A stretch of 64,000 nucleotides of DNA from Pseudomonas lopnurensis (GTDB lineage Bacteria > Pseudomonadota > Gammaproteobacteria > Pseudomonadales > Pseudomonadaceae). The notes under the pieces were generated by a model. It saw only the letters and a list, made by a program, of their open reading frames with translations, ran no database searches and was not told the origin of the DNA. The translations under genes and the position numbers were made by a program. Location of the stretch: the NCBI RefSeq assembly GCF_015070855.1, contig NZ_JADDIX010000099.1:171019-235018 (forward strand). The letters run 5' to 3'. How positions within the stretch are numbered: position 1 is the stretch's first letter; each line of letters opens with the position of its first letter. Shown piece by piece: positions 26,218 through 35,988 of the stretch.

Positions 26218-28401
26218 ATGACTCGCCCCATCGAGAACCACAGCCGGCGTCGTTTTCTCAAGGGCGCGGCGGGCCTGACGCTGGCGATCTATTTCCCCTG
26301 GTCCTTCGCGCAGAATGCGGCGAAGCGGGAGGCGCCGGCCGCTACGTTCGAACCCAACGCCTTTCTACGGATCGGCGAGGACAACGCGGTCACCGTGATC
26401 GCCAAGCACCTGGAAATGGGGCAGGGGACCTATACGGGCCTCGCCACCATCGTCGCCGAGGAGCTGGATGCGGACTGGTCGCAGGTGCGGGTCGAAAGCG
26501 CACCCGCCGACGCCAGTCGCTACAACAACCTGAACTGGGGTCCCATGCAGGGCACCGGAGGCAGCAGCGCCATCGCCAATTCCTGGGAACAGCTGCGCCA
26601 GGCAGGCGCTGCGGCCCGGGCGATGCTGGTGGCCGCGGCGGTGCAGCGTTGGCAGGTTCCCGCAGACTCGATCACGGTCGCGGAGGGGGTGCTCCGCCAC
26701 ACGGCATCGGGCCGGCAGGCGAGTTTCGGCGAACTGGCCCGCGCCGCCGCCGAGCAGCCGGTGCCGGAACAGGTGAGGCTCAAGAAACCGAGCGACTTCA
26801 AGCTGATCGGCCAGCGCCTCGCGCGCAAGGACTCGGCGGAAAAGACCAACGGCAGCGCGATCTACACCCAGGATATCCATCTGCCCGACATGCTGACCGC
26901 CGTCGTCGCGCACCCGCCGCGGTTCGGCGCGATGGTGGCATCCTACGACGCCGAACCGGCGCTCGCCATCGACGGGGTGGTCGAGGTGGTGGCGATTCCC
27001 ACCGGCGTTGCAGTGCTTGCCCGCGATACCTGGACTGCCAAGCGTGGGCGTGACGCCCTGCGTGTCGAGTGGAATGAAAGCGCAGCGCTCCGGCTGAGCT
27101 CGGCGCGGGCGTTCGAGCAGTTCCGCGCGTTGGCCGAAACGCCTGGCAACGTCGCCCGCGAGGAGGGCGACAGCGAGGCAGCGCTTGGCAGCGCCGCGCG
27201 CACCCTGGAGGCCGAATACGATTTTCCCTACCTCGCGCATGCGGCCATGGAGCCGATGAACTGCGTGATCAGGCTCAACGGGGAGGGGTGCGACACCTGG
27301 TTCGGGGCGCAGATGCAAACCCACGACCAGGCGGTGCTGGCCGAGCTGTTCGGCCTCGAACCCGAGCAGGTGCGTATCCATACCCTCTATGCCGGCGGCA
27401 GCTTCGGTCGTCGTGCCAGCAAGGGGGGCGATTACATCCTGGAAACCGCGCACATCGTCAAGGCCATCGACGGCCGCGCGCCGGTGAAGCTGGTGTGGCT
27501 GCGTGAGGATGATATGCAGGGCGGCAATTACCGGCCCATGTTCCATCATCGCCTGCGGGCCGGCCTGGATGCGCAGGGGCAACTGGTCGCCTGGCAGCAC
27601 CGTCTGGTCGGCCAGTCCGTCGCCGCCGGTTCACCATTCGAGGGCGCGATCCAGAACGGTATCGATGCCACCTCGGTGGAGGGCGCGGCGAATCTGCCCT
27701 ATGCCATACCCAACATGCGGGTCGACCTTCACACACCCGGCGATATCGGGGTGCCGGTGCAATGGTGGCGGGCGGTGGGTTCCACTCATACCGCATTCTC
27801 CACCGAATGCTTCATCGACGAGCTGGCCCAGGCAGCCGGACAGGATCCGGTGGCCTGGCGCCTGGCGATGCTCGAGGCGCACCCGCGTCATGCCGGCGTA
27901 TTGAAACTGGTCGCAGAAAAGGCCGGCTGGAGCCAGCCGCTGGAATCGGGCAAGAACGGTGAACGACGCGGTCGCGGTGTCGCGGTGCATGAAGCCTTCG
28001 GCTCCTTCGTGGCGCAGGTCGCCGAGGTCACGGTAGAGAGCGATGGGCGTTATCGCGTCGACCGTGTCGTCTGCGCCGTGGATTGCGGCATCGTGGTCAA
28101 CCCCGACGTCGTGCTGGCCCAGGTCGAAGGCGGCGTGGGTTTCGCTCTGTCCGCAGCGATGAACGAAGCCATCACCTTCACCGACGGCAACGTGGATCAA
28201 TCCAACTTCCACGACTATTCGCCGCTGCGTATTGCCGACATGCCCAGGGTCGAGCTGCATATCGTCCCGTCCACGGCCGCACCTACGGGCATCGGCGAGC
28301 CCCCGGTCGCGCCACTGGCGCCGGCCGTGGTGAATGCCTTGGCGGCAGCTACCGGCAAACGTGTGCGGCGTCTACCGATCGGCCAGCAACTGAGTGGTTG
28401 A
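26218..28401 (+). CDS. iorB: Molybdenum-binding subunit of an IorB-type hydroxylase
   Basis: The large catalytic subunit, 727 residues. It has a twin-arginine signal (NHSRRRFLKGAAGLTLAIYF), then the duplicated Mo-binding domains with KHLEMGQGTYTGLATIVAEE, GPMQGTGGSSAIANS, AGGSFGRRASKGGDYILE and the late IGEPPVAPLAPAVVNA, where the catalytic Glu lies. The pair lacks a FAD subunit; such enzymes normally donate electrons to a cytochrome c, but no cytochrome gene follows here. GAGGTGA precedes the ATG. The frame is open back to 26062, but that part overlaps iorA. Confidence 0.92.
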   Translation: MTRPIENHSRRRFLKGAAGLTLAIYFPWSFAQNAAKREAPAATFEPNAFLRIGEDNAVTVIAKHLEMGQGTYTGLATIVAEELDADWSQVRVESAPADASRYNNLNWGPMQGTGGSSAIANSWEQLRQAGAAARAMLVAAAVQRWQVPADSITVAEGVLRHTASGRQASFGELARAAAEQPVPEQVRLKKPSDFKLIGQRLARKDSAEKTNGSAIYTQDIHLPDMLTAVVAHPPRFGAMVASYDAEPALAIDGVVEVVAIPTGVAVLARDTWTAKRGRDALRVEWNESAALRLSSARAFEQFRALAETPGNVAREEGDSEAALGSAARTLEAEYDFPYLAHAAMEPMNCVIRLNGEGCDTWFGAQMQTHDQAVLAELFGLEPEQVRIHTLYAGGSFGRRASKGGDYILETAHIVKAIDGRAPVKLVWLREDDMQGGNYRPMFHHRLRAGLDAQGQLVAWQHRLVGQSVAAGSPFEGAIQNGIDATSVEGAANLPYAIPNMRVDLHTPGDIGVPVQWWRAVGSTHTAFSTECFIDELAQAAGQDPVAWRLAMLEAHPRHAGVLKLVAEKAGWSQPLESGKNGERRGRGVAVHEAFGSFVAQVAEVTVESDGRYRVDRVVCAVDCGIVVNPDVVLAQVEGGVGFALSAAMNEAITFTDGNVDQSNFHDYSPLRIADMPRVELHIVPSTAAPTGIGEPPVAPLAPAVVNALAAATGKRVRRLPIGQQLSG

Positions 28402-28705
28402 GTGGTCGCAATGCACCACGAGGCATTTCGCATCATCAGCGCCTCATGGGCGATCGGCCCGATGAACACTGCGAGCGAGTGGGTACGGTCGATGACATAT
28501 GCGAGACCGAATCTGCCGACTTCGAGAGCTGATACTTCGCATAATCTATATTATGTTAAATTGTATAGGCTATGTTGGGTGTGTTCATAAGCTCTGCAAG
28601 GTCTTGATTCGACTGATCGATAGCCAATCTGCAATGGATTTGTCGCCCATCGCTGCCGAGCCGGCGTGATATCGTGCGCCCTTCAACCGGATTCGGAGTT
28701 TTCCC
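28402..28705. other. Gene-free region with an A+T-rich island
   Basis: 304 bases between iorB and the copper chaperone. From about 28535 to 28600 base composition drops sharply to A+T (TAATCTATATTATGTTAAAT), unlike the surrounding DNA. No open frame, tRNA or insertion-sequence end is visible. It may hold the copper chaperone promoter or be the scar of an older insertion. Confidence 0.5.
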
Positions 28706-29200
28706 ATGCTGCTTCGTTTATTGGTCGCCGGCGCCTTGAGCGGGTTCTGTCTGCATGCCCTCGCGCAGGATCACGGCCACGATCACCACGCCACGGCGCA
28801 TCAATCCGCGAGCGATCTGTCCGTCAGCCAGGCCTGGTCGCGGGCGATGCCGCCCAGCGCACCGACCGGCGCCGTCTATTTCGCTCTGGAAAATCGCGGC
28901 GAGCAGGATCGGCGCCTGATCGCCGCACAGACACCGCGAGCCGACAAGGCCGAGCTGCACACTCATCTGCATGAAGGCGGCATGATGAAGATGCAGCAGG
29001 TCGAGTCGGTTGCGGTACCCGCTGCGGCCAAGGTGGAATTCAAGCCGGGGGGCAACCACGTAATGCTGTTCGGCCTGAAGCAGCCGCTGGTCGCGGGTGA
29101 GAGTTTCCCGCTCACGCTGCAGTTCGAAGGCGGTATCGAGGTCACCACCGAGGTGAGCATCGAGGACGAGGCGCCCACGTCCGATGCCATGCATCACTGA
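28706..29200 (+). CDS. Periplasmic copper chaperone PCu(A)C
   Basis: 164 residues: a Sec signal peptide (MLLRLLVAGALSGFCLHALA), then a His-rich stretch QDHGHDHHATAHQ, then the PCu(A)C cupredoxin-like domain. The copper ligands of the family are visible as LHTHLHEGGMMKMQQVE and, 30 or so residues on, GGNHVMLFGLKQPL. Such proteins deliver Cu(I) to the Cu(A) or Cu(B) site of cytochrome oxidases. It stands alone, with no cytochrome oxidase or Sco gene beside it. It converges on the glutathione reductase gene across a terminator. Confidence 0.92.
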   Translation: MLLRLLVAGALSGFCLHALAQDHGHDHHATAHQSASDLSVSQAWSRAMPPSAPTGAVYFALENRGEQDRRLIAAQTPRADKAELHTHLHEGGMMKMQQVESVAVPAAAKVEFKPGGNHVMLFGLKQPLVAGESFPLTLQFEGGIEVTTEVSIEDEAPTSDAMHH

Positions 29201-29203
29201 TTG

Positions 29204-29244
29204 AAAAGGTTCGGCGCGGTGTCCAGCCGGCACGGCGCCGAACC
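29204..29244 (-). terminator. Intrinsic terminator after gor
   Basis: GGTTCGGCGC and GCGCCGAACC form a perfect 10-bp stem between the convergent copper chaperone and gor genes. On the minus strand the stem is followed by TTTT, so it fits best as the gor terminator; it may also stop the chaperone transcript. Confidence 0.75.
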
Positions 29245-29251
29245 GAACCGG

Positions 29252-30610
29252 TCAGATCGCCGCCGGCGTGCGCATGGTGACGAATTCTTCCGCCGCCGTC
29301 GGATGAATGCCCAGGGTATCGTCGAAGACCCGCTTGGTGGCGCCCGCCTTCAGCGCCACCGCCAGCCCCTGCATGATCTCGCCGGCGTCCGGGCCGGCCA
29401 TGTGGCAGCCCAGTACGCGGTCGGTTTCGGCATCGACCACCAGTTTCATCAGGCTGCGCTCCAGGCTCTCGGTCATGGTCAGTTTCATCGGCCGGAAACG
29501 GCTCTCGAAGATGGTGACCTTGTGCCCCTGCTCGCGCGCCTGCTCTTCCGTCAGGCCGACGGTGGCCAGGTTCGGCAGGCTGAACACCGCGGTGGGAATG
29601 GTCGCGTAGTCCACCGGGCGATATTCCGCCGGCTTGTACAGCCGCCGGGCCACGGCCATGCCTTCGGCCAGGGCCATCGGGGTCAGCTGCACGCGGCCGA
29701 TCACGTCGCCGATGGCGAGAATCGAGGGAACCGACGTGCGGAACTCGTCGTCGACCGCGATATAGCCGCGCTGGTCGAGCGCCACGCCGGCCTGGTCGAG
29801 ACCCAGCCCATCGAGCATCGGCCGGCGGCCGGTGGCGTAGAAGATGCAGTCCGCCTCCAGCGTCCGCCCGTCTTTGAGCACCGCCAGCAGGCTGCCGTCG
29901 GTCTGCTTGTCGATGCGGGCGATATCGGCGTTGAACTGCAGGTCGACGCCCTTCTTGATCATCTCGTCCTTCAGGTGGTCGCGCAGCGAGCCGTCGAAGC
30001 CGCGCATGAACAGTTCGCCCCGGTACAGCAGCCGGGTGTCGGCGCCGCAGCCATGGAAAATCGACGCGAACTCCACCGCGATATAGCCACCGCCGACCAC
30101 CAGCACGCGGCGCGGCAGCGTCTCGAGATAGAAGGCCTCGTTGGAGGTGATGGCGTGCTCGCGCCCCGGGATGTCCGGTATCTGCGGCCAACCGCCGGTG
30201 GCGATGAGAATGTGCTCGGCGCTGTAGCGCTTGCCCTCCACTTCGACGCTATGGGCGTCCACCAGGCGGGCGTGGGCCTGCAGGAGCGTCACGCCGCTGT
30301 CGACCAGCAGATTGCGGTAGATGCCGTTTAGGCGCTGGATCTCACGATCCTTGTTGGCGATCAGGGTCTTCCAGTCGAAGGTCGCGCCGTCGATCGTCCA
30401 GCCATAGCCCTGGGCCTGGCCGATGTCCTCGGCATAGTGCGCGCCGTAGACCAGCAGTTTCTTCGGCACACAGCCGACGTTGACACAGGTGCCGCCCAGA
30501 TAGCGGCTCTCGGCCACGGCCACCCGTGCGCCGAAACCCGCCGCGAAGCGCGCGGCACGCACGCCGCCGGAACCCGCGCCGATGACGAATAGATCGAAGT
30601 CGTAAGCCAT
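29252..30610 (-). CDS. gor: Glutathione-disulfide reductase
   Basis: A cytoplasmic NADPH- and FAD-dependent enzyme that keeps glutathione reduced. 452 residues: FAD motif [16 protein letters not shown], redox disulphide [17 protein letters not shown](P) motif [15 protein letters not shown], second FAD motif [15 protein letters not shown], and the C-terminal catalytic His in [17 protein letters not shown] after the Rossmann motif carries the Arg expected for NADPH. AAGGAG lies 10 bases before the ATG. It is divergent from the VOC gene. Confidence 0.96.
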   Translation of the reverse strand: MAYDFDLFVIGAGSGGVRAARFAAGFGARVAVAESRYLGGTCVNVGCVPKKLLVYGAHYAEDIGQAQGYGWTIDGATFDWKTLIANKDREIQRLNGIYRNLLVDSGVTLLQAHARLVDAHSVEVEGKRYSAEHILIATGGWPQIPDIPGREHAITSNEAFYLETLPRRVLVVGGGYIAVEFASIFHGCGADTRLLYRGELFMRGFDGSLRDHLKDEMIKKGVDLQFNADIARIDKQTDGSLLAVLKDGRTLEADCIFYATGRRPMLDGLGLDQAGVALDQRGYIAVDDEFRTSVPSILAIGDVIGRVQLTPMALAEGMAVARRLYKPAEYRPVDYATIPTAVFSLPNLATVGLTEEQAREQGHKVTIFESRFRPMKLTMTESLERSLMKLVVDAETDRVLGCHMAGPDAGEIMQGLAVALKAGATKRVFDDTLGIHPTAAEEFVTMRTPAAI

Positions 30611-30681
30611 GAAATGTTGTCTCCTTCTAGAATCGACAGCATAACCCAGGGCCGCGGCCCGATTCATCGAAGGAGCGTTGC

Positions 30682-31104
30682 ATGCGCCCTACCCTCACCC
30701 ACCTGGCCCTGCATGTGCCCGATCTGGATGCCTGCATCGCGTTCTACGCCCGCTTTTGCGGCATGCATGTATTTCACGAACGCGCCGGCAAGGGTTCGCG
30801 CATCGTCTGGATGGCCGAACCCGGCAAGGAGCGTGAATTCATTTTCGTGATCATGCCCGGCGGCAAGGACCGCGCCTTGGCCGCGGACGACTACAGCCAT
30901 TTCGGCTTTGCCCTCGCCAATCGCGAAGAGGTGGACGCGATTGCCGCCCGCGCGCGCCAGGACGGCTGCCTGATCTGGGAGCCACGCGACGAGCCCTATC
31001 CCGTGGGTTACTACTGCGGCTTGCGCGATCCTGCCGGCAACTACGTCGAGTTCAGCTACGGCCAGCCACTTGGCCCGGGCGCCGAGGACATGCCGGCGCC
31101 CTGA
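30682..31104 (+). CDS. VOC-family (glyoxalase-like) protein
   Basis: 140 residues with the vicinal-oxygen-chelate fold in two halves: [20 protein letters not shown] with the first metal His, then a central [20 protein letters not shown], and [20 protein letters not shown] at the end with the last Glu. Family members include glyoxalase I and dioxygenases. The sequence is closest in style to lactoylglutathione-lyase-like proteins, and it lies next to glutathione reductase, but the substrate cannot be told. AAGGAG precedes the ATG. Confidence 0.85.
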   Translation: MRPTLTHLALHVPDLDACIAFYARFCGMHVFHERAGKGSRIVWMAEPGKEREFIFVIMPGGKDRALAADDYSHFGFALANREEVDAIAARARQDGCLIWEPRDEPYPVGYYCGLRDPAGNYVEFSYGQPLGPGAEDMPAP

Positions 31105-31110
31105 ACGACA

Positions 31111-31130
31111 GGGCCACCCGAAGGTGGCCC
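31111..31130. terminator. Hairpin between convergent VOC and galU genes
   Basis: GGGCCACC-CGAA-GGTGGCCC, a perfect 8-bp stem with a tetraloop, in the 34-base gap between convergent genes. It lacks a T-run on either strand but is placed to serve both transcripts. Confidence 0.6.
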
Positions 31131-31138
31131 CATGAGGG

Positions 31139-31978
31139 TCAGAACGCCTTGCCGGTGAGGTAGAAGTTCTCGTAGCAGAAGTTGGTCGCCTCGATGTAGC
31201 CCTCGGCGCTACCGCAGTCGAAACGCTGGCCCTTGAACTTGTAGGCCAGTACGCAGCCATCCTTCGCCTGCTTCATCAGCGCATCGGTGATCTGGATCTC
31301 GCCGCCCTTGCCCGGTTCGGTCTGCTCGATCATTTCGAAGATGTCCGGGGTGAGGATGTAGCGCCCGATGATCGCCAGGTTCGACGGGGCATCTTCCGGC
31401 TTGGGCTTCTCCACCATGTGGCTGACGCGGAAGATGTCGTCGCGGATCATCTCGCCGGCGATCACGCCGTATTTGCTGGTCTCTTCCGGCGGCACTTCCT
31501 GGATGGCCACGATCGAGCAGCGGAACTGATTGTAGAGCTTGACCATCTGCGCCAGCACCGGATCGCCGTCGATGTTGATGCACAGGTCATCTGCCAGCAC
31601 CACGGCGAAGGGCTCGTCGCCAATCAACGGACGGCCACTGAGGATCGCATGGCCCAGGCCTTTCATTTCCACCTGGCGGGTGTAGGAAAAGCTGCATTCG
31701 TCGATCAGGCGACGGATGCCTACCAGGTATTTTTCCTTGTCGGTGTTGCGGATCTGGTGCTCGAGTTCGTAGCTGATATCGAAGTGGTCTTCCAGGGAAC
31801 GCTTGCCGCGCCCGGTGACCATGGCGATCTGCGTCAACCCGGCGGCCAATGCCTCTTCGACCCCGTACTGAATCAGCGGCTTGTTCACCACCGGCAGCAT
31901 TTCCTTGGGCATGGCCTTGGTTGCGGGAAGAAAACGTGTGCCATATCCGGCAGCAGGAAAAAGGCATTTTTTGATCAT
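31139..31978 (-). CDS. galU: UTP-glucose-1-phosphate uridylyltransferase
   Basis: GalU makes UDP-glucose for lipopolysaccharide, exopolysaccharide and trehalose-type sugars. 279 residues. Motifs: the nucleotide-binding FPAAGYGTRFLPATKAMPKEMLP, the sugar-phosphate site VEKPKPEDAPSNLAIIGRYI, and GGEIQITDAL near the C-terminus. AAGGA lies before the ATG at 31978; the frame is open to 32164, but that part is not family-like. It has its own promoter region and no operon partner. Confidence 0.97.
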   Translation of the reverse strand: MIKKCLFPAAGYGTRFLPATKAMPKEMLPVVNKPLIQYGVEEALAAGLTQIAMVTGRGKRSLEDHFDISYELEHQIRNTDKEKYLVGIRRLIDECSFSYTRQVEMKGLGHAILSGRPLIGDEPFAVVLADDLCINIDGDPVLAQMVKLYNQFRCSIVAIQEVPPEETSKYGVIAGEMIRDDIFRVSHMVEKPKPEDAPSNLAIIGRYILTPDIFEMIEQTEPGKGGEIQITDALMKQAKDGCVLAYKFKGQRFDCGSAEGYIEATNFCYENFYLTGKAF

Positions 31979-32470
31979 GTGAGTCCTTGAAATGAAGGTT
32001 CCAGTCGATGCACTGCCGCAGGGACAGACAGTAGCTGCCTTGCGGTGTCGTCCGGCGATACCGGCGTAGAGCCTACGACCATCGTTTTCCAAAGGGGTTC
32101 GCAGTGAGCACCGCAGGTAAATGCAGAAACTATGCCCACCCGCCGAGGGCTCGCAGCGCCGCAACCGGACCGGGGGCTGGCAACGCTAATGCCCCTTTGA
32201 CGTTCTGTAAAGCGGCCGCTGTGCGGGTGCCGCATGCGAGCAACATGACTGCCGAGCCGAGTGACACACCTACGCACATATACAGCCGAACATTGCGCTT
32301 TGTTGGCGATCCGCCGTCCGCTATGGAAATTGACTGACCTGTGTCAGTAAAACGCAGGATTCCGTTGTGATCGGGTACCCGGAGCCGATCCCACCAAACG
32401 TGAAACACATAACATATTGCCACCATTCGCCAGCGACCGGAGCATGACCATCAGCGAATGGAAACCCCCT
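31979..32470. other. Divergent gene-free region between galU and the chemoreceptor
   Basis: About 490 bases before the chemoreceptor promoter. No open frame here has a ribosome-binding site or family resemblance. The half nearest the chemoreceptor (32280-32470) is more A+T-rich. The galU promoter should lie at the left end. Confidence 0.5.
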
Positions 32471-32497
32471 TAAAGAACAGGGATATTTGGCCGATAT
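32471..32497 (+). promoter_or_regulatory. FliA (sigma-28) promoter of the chemoreceptor
   Basis: TAAAGAAC (32471-32478), an 11-base spacer, then GCCGATAT (32490-32497). This is nearly the sigma-28 consensus TAAAGTTT-N11-GCCGATAA, with exact spacing and 7 of 8 bases in the -10. It lies about 100 bases before the chemoreceptor ATG, so this receptor is expected to be made together with flagella. Confidence 0.8.
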
Positions 32498-32596
32498 ATG
32501 GCCATATACCATCGCGGCCGTCAGCGCCCTGGTAGGCAGAACTACAACAACGATGCGAAACGGCATCCCCGCGTGGCAGCAGTACTAAGGACCGAC

Positions 32597-34219
32597 ATGA
32601 ACAACAGCTTCGCTTCTCGACAAATGTCCGTACAGGCCAAGATCAACCTGGCTCTGGTGCTGGTGTTGGTGGTGATCATGTCCGCCTCGCTGTTCATCGC
32701 CGCCAGCACCGAAAAGCGCCTGGTGCTGCAGGTCGTGGAGCAGCAGACCAAGGATGCCGCCGACTCCTATTTCGACAGCATCAATACCATGATGCTGACC
32801 GGCACCATGGCCCAGCGCGACGTGCTGCGTAACAAGATCCTGGCCCGCCCGGGCGTCATCGACGCCCGTATCGTGCGCGGTGACGAAGTCACCAAGGCCT
32901 TCGGCCCCGGTTACGAGCACCAGGCGCCTGGCGACGCGCTGGACCGTCGCGCCCTGTCCGGCGAAGCCATCATGGAAGTGAGCGAACAAGACGGTGGCCG
33001 TGTGCTCACGGTCATCAACCCGATCCTCGCCCACACCGATTACCGCGGCACCAACTGCCTGACCTGCCACCAGGTGAAGGAAAACGCCATCATGGGGGCC
33101 GTGCGCATCAGTTACGACCTCAAGGCGCTGGATCGCGAGGTCGACCGCAACATCATGATCACCGCGGGCATCCAGCTGTTGCTGTTGATCGTCGGCGTGG
33201 TGGTGATGGGGCTGACCGTGCGCCACGTGATCCTGCGTCGCATCAACGCCATGCGCCACACCATGGAAGCGATGACCGAGGACGAGGACCTCAGCCGCAG
33301 CGTCGCGGTCGGTGCCCAGGACGAAGTCGGTGCCATGGGCCATGCCTTCAACCGGATGATCGGCAAGTTCCGCCACAGCCTCGAAGCGGTCGCCAGCGTC
33401 ACCCATCAGCTCAGCGACGTTTCCGACCGGGTTTCGCAGGTGGCGGAAAAGACCCTGACTGCGGTCAACGAGCAGCGCAGCGAAACCGACATGGTTGCCT
33501 CGGCGATGAACGAGATGAGCGCTACGGTGCAGGAAGTCGCGCGCAATGCCAGCCAGACCGCTACAGCTTCCAGTGGCGCCGACAGCGAATCCAGGGCCGG
33601 CGTGCAAGTCGCCACCGAGGCGCTCGACGGCATCGAGGTACTGATTCACGAAATAGAGAAGGCGGCCCAGGTCATCCAGCAGGTCGAACACGACAGCGCC
33701 AACATCGACATGGTGCTCGGCGTGATCAACGGCATCGCAGAGCAGACCAACCTGCTGGCGCTGAACGCCGCCATCGAAGCGGCCCGCGCCGGTGAACAGG
33801 GCCGTGGCTTCGCCGTCGTGGCCGATGAAGTCCGCACCCTGGCCTCGCGTACGCAGAAGTCCACCGAGGAAATCCAGGCCATGATCGAGCAGCTGCAGGG
33901 CGGCGTGCGCAACGCGGTGCAGGCCATGGAAGCGGCGCAGCAGCGTGCCCGCCTGGGTTCGCAGTGCGTGGAGAAGGCCGCGCAGAGCCTCGGCGTCATC
34001 GCCAACGAGGTCGGCACCATCAACGAGATGAACACGCAGATCGCCACGGCGGCCGAACAGCAGAGCGCCGTGGCCGAAGAGATCAACCGCAACATCACCA
34101 CCATCAGCCTGATCGCCGATACCACCTCGACGGATGCGACCCAGACCTCGCAGATCAGCGACGAGCTGGTTCACCTGGCGGCGGAACTGAACCGCCTGGT
34201 CGGGCAATTCAAGCTCTGA
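32597..34219 (+). CDS. Methyl-accepting chemotaxis protein with a periplasmic heme-binding motif
   Basis: A membrane chemoreceptor of 540 residues. TM1 is about 12-33, a periplasmic sensor about 34-180, TM2 about 183-208, then HAMP and a long signalling coiled coil with the hairpin tip [21 protein letters not shown] and [17 protein letters not shown]. The sensor contains NCLTCH (C154, C157, H158), a CXXCH c-type heme attachment site, just before TM2. Heme-bearing chemoreceptors of this sort sense redox state or gases such as NO or O2. No CheR-binding pentapeptide tail is seen. It is driven by a FliA promoter and followed by hemN. Confidence 0.94.
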   Translation: MNNSFASRQMSVQAKINLALVLVLVVIMSASLFIAASTEKRLVLQVVEQQTKDAADSYFDSINTMMLTGTMAQRDVLRNKILARPGVIDARIVRGDEVTKAFGPGYEHQAPGDALDRRALSGEAIMEVSEQDGGRVLTVINPILAHTDYRGTNCLTCHQVKENAIMGAVRISYDLKALDREVDRNIMITAGIQLLLLIVGVVVMGLTVRHVILRRINAMRHTMEAMTEDEDLSRSVAVGAQDEVGAMGHAFNRMIGKFRHSLEAVASVTHQLSDVSDRVSQVAEKTLTAVNEQRSETDMVASAMNEMSATVQEVARNASQTATASSGADSESRAGVQVATEALDGIEVLIHEIEKAAQVIQQVEHDSANIDMVLGVINGIAEQTNLLALNAAIEAARAGEQGRGFAVVADEVRTLASRTQKSTEEIQAMIEQLQGGVRNAVQAMEAAQQRARLGSQCVEKAAQSLGVIANEVGTINEMNTQIATAAEQQSAVAEEINRNITTISLIADTTSTDATQTSQISDELVHLAAELNRLVGQFKL

Positions 34220-34222
34220 ACG

Positions 34223-34256
34223 AACGGGGCGAGGCCGATCCGCGCCTCGCCCCGTT
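34223..34256 (+). terminator. Strong hairpin after the chemoreceptor
   Basis: AACGGGGCGAGGC and GCCTCGCCCCGTT form a perfect 13-bp stem with an 8-base loop, beginning 4 bases after the chemoreceptor stop. The downstream T content is low, but the stem is very stable. It separates the chemoreceptor transcript from hemN. Confidence 0.75.
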
Positions 34257-34446
34257 CATCGCCCGCGTCCCAGGCCGGCCGCACCGGCTATCCGGCGATC
34301 TATCCGGCCATCATTGTTGATCTGAAACAGTCGGCGCACGGCCGCCAATCGGCGATAATCCGTGCCCATGATCCGCCGGAACCGGATACCCGAGGGGGAT
34401 GCCGCGTTCCGTGCCCGACTCCCGAATTCGAAAGGTGAACCGAAAC

Positions 34447-35835
34447 ATGGAGCAACTGCCGAGCTTTGACCGGGCCCTGGTCGAGAAATATGACCGCCCG
34501 GGTCCGCGCTACACCTCCTACCCCACCGCGCCGCAATTCCACCAGGCCTTCGCGGTGGACGACTACACGGCGGCCGCCCGCGCGAGCAACGAGGCAACGC
34601 CGCCCAAGCCGCTGTCGGTGTACATCCACATCCCCTTCTGCAAGAGCCTCTGCTACTACTGCGCCTGCAACAAGATCATCACCCACAAGACCGAACGCGC
34701 CGTCGAGTACCTCGAATACCTCAAGCGCGAGATCGCCATGCAGGCCGCGCTGTTCGACCGTTCGCGCAAGCTGACCCAGCTGCACCTGGGCGGGGGCACC
34801 CCGACCTACTTCAGCAGCGAACAGCTGGCCGACCTGATGGCGACCCTGCACCAGGCCTTCAACATGGATGACAGCGACAACCATGAGTTCTCGCTCGAGG
34901 TCGACCCACGCACCGTCACCCCGCAGCAGATCCACACGCTGCGCGAACTGGGTTTCAACCGCCTGAGCTTCGGCGTGCAGGACTTCGACGAGCAGGTGCA
35001 GATCGCAGTCAACCGCATCCAGACCGAGGAACAGACCCGCGAACTGGTCGAGGCGGCGCGCGCGGCGAGGTTCAAGTCCATCAGCGTCGACCTGATCTAC
35101 GGCCTGCCGCTGCAGACCGTGGCCAGCTTCGACACCACGCTGGACAAGATCATCGACATTCGCCCGGACCGCATCGCCGCCTACAGCTATGCGCACCTGC
35201 CGGAGCTGGTCCGCGCGCAGAAACTGATTCGCCCCGAGGACATGCCGCCGCCGGAGCGTAAGCTGGAACTGCTGGAGCTGACGATCAAGCGCCTGACCGC
35301 CGCCGGTTACGTCTACATCGGTATGGACCACTTCTCGCTGCCCGACGACGAGCTGGCCCTGGCCCGCGCCAACGGTACGCTGCAGCGCAATTTCCAGGGT
35401 TATTCCACCCATGCCGATTGCGATCTGATCGGCCTGGGCATTTCCTCCATCGGCAAGGTCGCCAACAGCTACAGCCAGAACGTCAAGGAGCTTTCGCAGT
35501 ATTACGCGCGCCTCAACGAGGGCCTGCTGCCGGTACAGCGCGGTTACCGCCTGAGCGACGATGACTGCCTGCGCCGCGACGTGATCGTTTCGCTGATGTG
35601 CCACGGGCGCATCGACTACGCCGAGATCGAGCGCAAGCACGCCATCGCCTTCCGCGAATACTTCGCCGAAGCCCTCGCCAAGCTGGACGAGCACGTCGCC
35701 GACGGCCTGGTGGAGCTGCACGACGACCAACTGATCCTGCTTCCGCAGGGGCAATTGATGATGCGCAACGTCGCCATGGCCTTCGATGCCTACCTCGGCG
35801 GCGAGCAACGCGGGCGTTTCTCGCGCACCGTCTGA
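34447..35835 (+). CDS. hemN: Oxygen-independent coproporphyrinogen III oxidase
   Basis: A radical-SAM enzyme that converts coproporphyrinogen III to protoporphyrinogen IX without oxygen, so heme can be made under anoxia. 462 residues, the HemN length. Motifs: YDRPGPRYTSYPTAPQF near the start, the 4Fe-4S site PFCKSLCYYCACNK (CX3CX2C), and LGGGTPTYFS for SAM. AGGTGA precedes the ATG at 34447; a longer in-frame start at 34399 is less likely. In Pseudomonas it is usually Anr-controlled, but I see no complete TTGAT-N4-ATCAA site upstream. Confidence 0.96.
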   Translation: MEQLPSFDRALVEKYDRPGPRYTSYPTAPQFHQAFAVDDYTAAARASNEATPPKPLSVYIHIPFCKSLCYYCACNKIITHKTERAVEYLEYLKREIAMQAALFDRSRKLTQLHLGGGTPTYFSSEQLADLMATLHQAFNMDDSDNHEFSLEVDPRTVTPQQIHTLRELGFNRLSFGVQDFDEQVQIAVNRIQTEEQTRELVEAARAARFKSISVDLIYGLPLQTVASFDTTLDKIIDIRPDRIAAYSYAHLPELVRAQKLIRPEDMPPPERKLELLELTIKRLTAAGYVYIGMDHFSLPDDELALARANGTLQRNFQGYSTHADCDLIGLGISSIGKVANSYSQNVKELSQYYARLNEGLLPVQRGYRLSDDDCLRRDVIVSLMCHGRIDYAEIERKHAIAFREYFAEALAKLDEHVADGLVELHDDQLILLPQGQLMMRNVAMAFDAYLGGEQRGRFSRTV

Positions 35836-35845
35836 CCGCCCATAC

Positions 35846-35868
35846 GGGGCCGGTTCGCATCCGGCCCC
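35846..35868 (+). terminator. Terminator after hemN
   Basis: GGGGCCGG and CCGGCCCC form a perfect 8-bp stem with a 7-base loop, 10 bases after the hemN stop and followed by ATTCTGT. It fits as the hemN terminator. Confidence 0.7.
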
Positions 35869-35988
35869 ATTCTGTCCCGCCTTACCGCTCCGTTGATCGT
35901 ACCGGGATTGCCAAGGCGCGCTCGAACTGTATAAATAGCCAGCCTTCGTTCGGGCTGCCTTCACGCCCGAGTTTTCAACGGACGTGTG

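Noticed and set aside
34257-34446. Anr/FNR box before hemN
   Set aside because: Only a TTGAT half-site (about 34317) was found, without the matching ATCAA at the right spacing.
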